Positions 5,653 through 8,589 of a DNA stretch of 8,589 nt are shown here, in pieces. How positions within the stretch are numbered: the first letter of the stretch is position 1; each line of letters opens with the position of its first letter. The DNA is from JAWPNA01 sp045402695 (GTDB lineage: Bacteria > Acidobacteriota > Polarisedimenticolia > JACPZX01 > DASXTC01). The position numbers and the translations under genes were made by a program. The notes beneath the pieces are model-generated. The model did no database searches and was not told where the DNA came from. It saw nothing but the letters and a program-made list of their open reading frames with translations. Location of the stretch: assembly GCA_045402695.1 (NCBI GenBank), contig JAWPNA010000140.1:1-8589 (forward strand). The letters are read 5' to 3'.

Positions 5653-7478
5653 TTCATCTCCTGGAGGATCTGTCGCAGCTCCGCGGGCATCTCCGGGATC
5701 GGCTCCTTGGCGATGAGCATGCTGCCGTCTTCGGCTTTCCTCGTGACGATGTTGCACCGGCCGAAGGTCTCGTCCTTCCCGGGAAGATCCTCCCGGAACT
5801 GCGCCCCGCGGCTCTCCCGGCGCTCCAGAGCGGATCGAGTGATGGCCTCCGAGACCGCCAGGAGGTTGTGAAGATCCAGCGCCGTATGCCATCCAGGGTT
5901 GTACTCCCTGTTGCCGATGACGCGCACGCGCTGGGCGCGTTCTTTCAGATGCGCGATCCGTTCAAGGGCACGCGTCATCTGCTCCTCATTGCGCACGATT
6001 CCCACGTCGCGCTGCATGAGGGTCTGCAGCTCCTCCTGGAGCTGGTAGGGCGCCTCGGTTTGGGATGCGCCGGCGCCGTCGCGCGTGAAGGGCGCCAGCG
6101 CGCGCCGTCCCGCCCGCTCTGCCTGGCCTTCGTCCACCTGGGCGAAGCGGTGCTCCTTCGCGAACCGCGCCGCGTGCTCACCGGCGCGCTTGCCGAAGAC
6201 GAGCAGGTCCGACAGCGAGTTGCCTCCCAGGCGGTTCGCGCCGTGCAGGCCGGCCGCGCATTCTCCGGCGGCGAACAGCCCTGCTACTGAGGACATCTGC
6301 GACTCGGCCTCCACGCGGATGCCTCCCATGGCGTAATGAGTCGTGGGACCGACCTCCATCGGCTCCTTGGTGATGTCAATGTCCGCGAGCTGCTTGAACT
6401 GCTGGTACATGCTCGGCAGGCGCTTCTTGATGCGCTCGGAGGCGTTCGAGATCCTCTGCTTGATCCAGGAGATGTCGAGATACACGCCGCCATGAGGGCT
6501 GCCCCGACCTTCGCGGACCTCGCGCACGATGCAGCGGGCGACGTGGTCCCGGGTCAGCAGCTCGGGCGGACGACGGGAGTTCCTGTCTCCCTGCGTGTAG
6601 AGCCACCCCTCCTCTTCGCTGTCGGCCGTCTGGGCCCGGTACAGCTCCGGGATGTCGTCGAACATGAAACGCCGGCCCTGGTTGTTCAGGAGCACCCCGC
6701 CTTCGCCCCGCACGGCCTCCGTCACCAGGATGCCGCAGACGCTCGGGGGCCAGATCATGCCCGTAGGGTGAAACTGCACGAACTCCATGTCGATCAGCTC
6801 GGCGCCGGCCTCATACGCGAGGCCGTGACCGTCGCCCGTGTACTCCCAGCTAGTGCTGGTGACGGCGTACGCACGTCCCACTCCGCCGGTCGCCAGAACG
6901 ACGGCCCTGGCGCGAAAGAGGTGGAACCGTCCCTTCTCGCGATCGTAGCCGAACGCGCCGCAAACGCGCTCGCCGTCCTTGATGAGAGCGGTCACCGTGA
7001 ACTCCATGTGCACGTCGATCCCCTGATGGACACCGTGATCCTGGAGCGTGCGGATCATCTCGAGGCCCGTGCGATCGCCGACATGGGCGAGTCGCGGAAA
7101 CCTGTGCCCGCCGAACTGCCGCTGGAGGATGCGGCCATCTCCCGTCCGATCGAAAACCGCCCCCCACGTCTCTAGCTCGCGGACGCGGGCCGGAGCCTCC
7201 CTGGCGTGCAGCTCGGCCATGCGCCAATTGTTCACGTACTGTCCGCCCCTCATCGTATCGGCGAAGTGCACTTTCCAGTTGTCCCGGTCGTCCACGGTCC
7301 CCAGGGCCGCCGCAATGCCGCCCTCGGCCATGACGGTGTGGGCCTTTCCCAGGAGCGACTTGCACAGGAGCGCGACCGTGACGCCCGAGGAGGAGGCTTC
7401 GATGGCGGCTCTCAGCCCGGCGCCCCCGGCGCCGATGACCAGCACGTCGTACTCGTGCGCCAGATAGCCGGCCCCCAT
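5649..7478 (-). CDS. sdhA: Succinate dehydrogenase/fumarate reductase flavoprotein subunit
   Basis: SdhA oxidises succinate to fumarate (or the reverse) in the TCA cycle. The 609-residue product has the FAD dinucleotide-binding motif GAGGAG (16-21). HTVMAEGG holds His47, the expected covalent FAD attachment residue; Glu52 stands where E. coli SdhA has Gln and FrdA has Glu. It also has FHPTG with His237, RGEGG (257-261), Arg310 in LLTRDHVAR as the likely catalytic proton-shuttle arginine, HYAMGG with His381, and the substrate/FAD-binding ANRLGGNS segment with Arg416. The C-terminal domain ends with an ESRGAQFRED motif (555-564). Start ATG 7478-7476 overlaps the sdhC stop as TGATG, with GAGG 8 bases upstream; the much longer open frame upstream lies out of frame over sdhC. 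The direction of catalysis cannot be read from sequence; the sdhCAB type favours succinate oxidation. Confidence 0.97.
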   Translation of the reverse strand: MGAGYLAHEYDVLVIGAGGAGLRAAIEASSSGVTVALLCKSLLGKAHTVMAEGGIAAALGTVDDRDNWKVHFADTMRGGQYVNNWRMAELHAREAPARVRELETWGAVFDRTGDGRILQRQFGGHRFPRLAHVGDRTGLEMIRTLQDHGVHQGIDVHMEFTVTALIKDGERVCGAFGYDREKGRFHLFRARAVVLATGGVGRAYAVTSTSWEYTGDGHGLAYEAGAELIDMEFVQFHPTGMIWPPSVCGILVTEAVRGEGGVLLNNQGRRFMFDDIPELYRAQTADSEEEGWLYTQGDRNSRRPPELLTRDHVARCIVREVREGRGSPHGGVYLDISWIKQRISNASERIKKRLPSMYQQFKQLADIDITKEPMEVGPTTHYAMGGIRVEAESQMSSVAGLFAAGECAAGLHGANRLGGNSLSDLLVFGKRAGEHAARFAKEHRFAQVDEGQAERAGRRALAPFTRDGAGASQTEAPYQLQEELQTLMQRDVGIVRNEEQMTRALERIAHLKERAQRVRVIGNREYNPGWHTALDLHNLLAVSEAITRSALERRESRGAQFREDLPGKDETFGRCNIVTRKAEDGSMLIAKEPIPEMPAELRQILQEMK

Positions 7479-8281
7479 CAGAGGAGCCTCAAGTCCGTCC
7501 AGATCCCCATGGCGCACATGCGGACATAGACGTCGGAGAACATCACCATGCAGAGGCTCATCCAGGCCCAGAGCGTGTGCCCCCTGTTGAGGCCGCTCAC
7601 GCAGTCGTAGGCCCCGCGACGCGCGTCCGCACCGGAGAACCGATCCAGGCAGCCTCCGGCCAGGTGGCGCAGCGAGTGGCAGCCCAGCGTGTAGCCGGCC
7701 AGAAGCACGACGTTGCACGCCAGCACGAGCGTGCCGACCCCGATGCCGAACGTGGGCCGTCCGGTGGCCGGATCGGTGAACCAGGTGGCCTCCCACACAT
7801 CGCGGGCCAAAACGACCAGGAAAGCGAACGCGAGATAGAGGAAGTACCGGTGGATGTTCTGCAGGCTCAGCGGCATCGATCTTTCGCCGAGATAGTGCCT
7901 GCGCGGCTCGCCCACCGTGCAGGAAGGCGGATCCGCCCAGAACGCTTTGTAGTAGGCTCCACGGTAGTAGTAGCAGGTGAGCCTGAAGCCCGCCGGTGCC
8001 CACAGGATCAGCAGTGCCGGGGACCAGGGCACCCACGCGGGGACCCACGCGGGCCTGGGGCCGAACCAGCTATGGGGAGACTCGCCGAACACCTCTGGAG
8101 AATAGAAGGGCGAGATGTACGATCCCCAGTGGTAATGCTCTCCCTGGAACGCCGCCCAGGTCGCGTAGATGATGAACGTCGAGAGGCCAACGAGGACCAG
8201 CAGAGGCTGCACCCACCATGCGTCGCGACGCCGCGTCGCTCCAATGTGGACAAGTCCGGCTGGGGCTCGCGCGAGGGCCAT
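7478..8281 (-). CDS. sdhC: Succinate dehydrogenase membrane anchor, Sdh1-type single large subunit
   Basis: This 267-residue protein anchors SdhAB and should carry the quinone site. Hydrophobic segments at about 24-44, 86-104, 144-161, 178-199 and 236-255 give roughly five membrane helices. It is not a classical short SdhC or SdhD. Conserved-looking features match the large anchor of actinobacterial Sdh1 (Rv0249c-like, from memory): YYYRGAYYKAFW at 104-115, Cys121 in DPPSC, LQNIHRYF with His144, GIGVGTL at 179-185, and GCHSLRH at 200-206. Mycobacterial Sdh1 has been described with a membrane-embedded Rieske-type [2Fe-2S] cluster, so the Cys/His residues here are candidate ligands. Start ATG 8281 has AGGAG 8 bases upstream; a longer frame from 8329 lacks such a site. 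It is the first gene of the operon. Confidence 0.88.
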   Translation of the reverse strand: MALARAPAGLVHIGATRRRDAWWVQPLLVLVGLSTFIIYATWAAFQGEHYHWGSYISPFYSPEVFGESPHSWFGPRPAWVPAWVPWSPALLILWAPAGFRLTCYYYRGAYYKAFWADPPSCTVGEPRRHYLGERSMPLSLQNIHRYFLYLAFAFLVVLARDVWEATWFTDPATGRPTFGIGVGTLVLACNVVLLAGYTLGCHSLRHLAGGCLDRFSGADARRGAYDCVSGLNRGHTLWAWMSLCMVMFSDVYVRMCAMGIWTDLRLL

Positions 8282-8324
8282 GCTGCGCACTCCTGGGCAC
8301 CCCGGAAGGCGGGGAGCGCCGGAC

Positions 8325-8333
8325 AGCATAGCA
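8325..8333 (-). promoter_or_regulatory. Candidate extended -10 promoter for the sdh operon
   Basis: On the minus strand TGC-TATGCT forms an extended -10 element (8333-8325) preceded by a run of T. The likely transcription start would be near 8318, giving a leader of about 37 bases to the sdhC start. No strong -35 is visible, which is acceptable for an extended -10 promoter. The 164-base gap between the divergent genes must also hold the promoter of the gene at 8446, for which I found no convincing boxes. Confidence 0.4.
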
Positions 8334-8445
8334 AAAAATCTTCGACCTTCAGATGATTTTCTGCGTACAAAGAGTTGCCAAGGTACGAGGGCCCATCCGA
8401 CGGCTCCCGTGGACCCGAGAAGACACCCGGAAGGAGGCTATCAAT

Positions 8446-8589
8446 ATGAGGAAGCTGCCCATCGTCGCCCTGTCGGCGGCCCTGGCCTTGCTGGCCGTGG
8501 CCGCAGCCCTCGCCATGACACCTGCCCCGGTCGCCGTGCCGGTGGCGGCCGCGACCCCCACTCCCGCCGCGGCGCCCCCTGCACCACCG
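8446..8589 (+). CDS. Exported Ala/Pro-rich protein, N-terminal fragment (runs off window)
   Basis: A start ATG at 8446 has an excellent ribosome binding site, AAGGAGG at 8431-8437, 8 bases upstream. The first 23 or so residues form a Sec signal peptide (MRKLP, then a Leu/Ala core, then ALA at 21-23). What follows is low-complexity Ala/Pro/Val/Thr sequence, typical of a periplasmic linker in front of a domain that lies outside the window. 48 codons are present without a stop. It is divergent from the sdh operon. Function cannot be judged from this part. Confidence 0.78.
   Translation, partial: MRKLPIVALSAALALLAVAAALAMTPAPVAVPVAAATPTPAAAPPAPP

Noticed and set aside
5653..5892. N-terminal extension of the sdhB frame into sdhA
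   Set aside because: The extra residues are low-complexity shadow sequence of sdhA; GTG 5652 has a good ribosome binding site and gives the usual SdhB length.
7479..8048. N-terminal extension of the sdhA frame over sdhC
   Set aside because: It overlaps the anchor gene in another frame; the flavoprotein FAD motif starts properly soon after ATG 7478.
1..8589. CRISPR array or transposable element
   Set aside because: No regularly spaced repeats, and no transposase, integrase or Cas-like frame was seen on either strand.

Overview
This GC-rich window looks like chromosomal DNA of a free-living bacterium, most likely an Acidobacteriota-type lineage. The main clue is a Ser/Thr protein kinase fused through one membrane helix to a TolB/PD40-type beta-propeller, an architecture abundant in that phylum. 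A 'Sdh1'-like succinate dehydrogenase operon fits too, but it also occurs in Actinobacteria and other phyla. The assignment is inference; there is no 16S gene or other decisive marker.

Layout. A tRNA-Lys(UUU) gene (86-161) is followed almost at once by the receptor-like kinase (253-3057, + strand). The kinase reading frame carries recognisable family homology upstream of every usual start codon, up to about 30 bases from the tRNA end, so its 5' end looks truncated or rearranged. Next come a 61-codon exported hydrophobic peptide gene (3293-3478) with its own ribosome binding site, a strong GC-rich hairpin terminator (3517-3549), and a tRNA-Glu(UUC) gene (3661-3738). Bases 3739-3975 hold no convincing gene. 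They do hold T-arm-like direct repeats and a nested inverted-repeat element (3883-3979) at the convergence point of the two transcription directions.

The right half is a minus-strand operon transcribed from about 8320 to 3976: sdhC-like membrane anchor (8281-7478), sdhA flavoprotein (7478-5649), sdhB iron-sulfur protein (5652-4885), a small TPR-like protein (4871-4356) and an unrecognised coding-like frame (about 4359-3976). The first three genes overlap by 1 to 4 bases and so are probably translationally coupled. They form a complete succinate:quinone oxidoreductase: SdhA oxidises succinate on covalently bound FAD, SdhB carries electrons through three iron-sulfur centres, and the five-helix SdhC anchor passes them to quinone, possibly through a membrane-embedded cluster as described for mycobacterial Sdh1. 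The TPR protein and the last frame have no assigned role. A divergent gene for an exported Ala/Pro-rich protein starts at 8446 and runs off the window.

The most interesting items are the tRNA-abutted 5'-truncated kinase, the TPR gene plus orphan frame (no ATG/GTG/TTG start after the TPR stop) attached to the sdh operon, the structured 3883-3979 element, and the small exported hydrophobic peptide. I saw no CRISPR array, transposase, integrase or obvious defence system.
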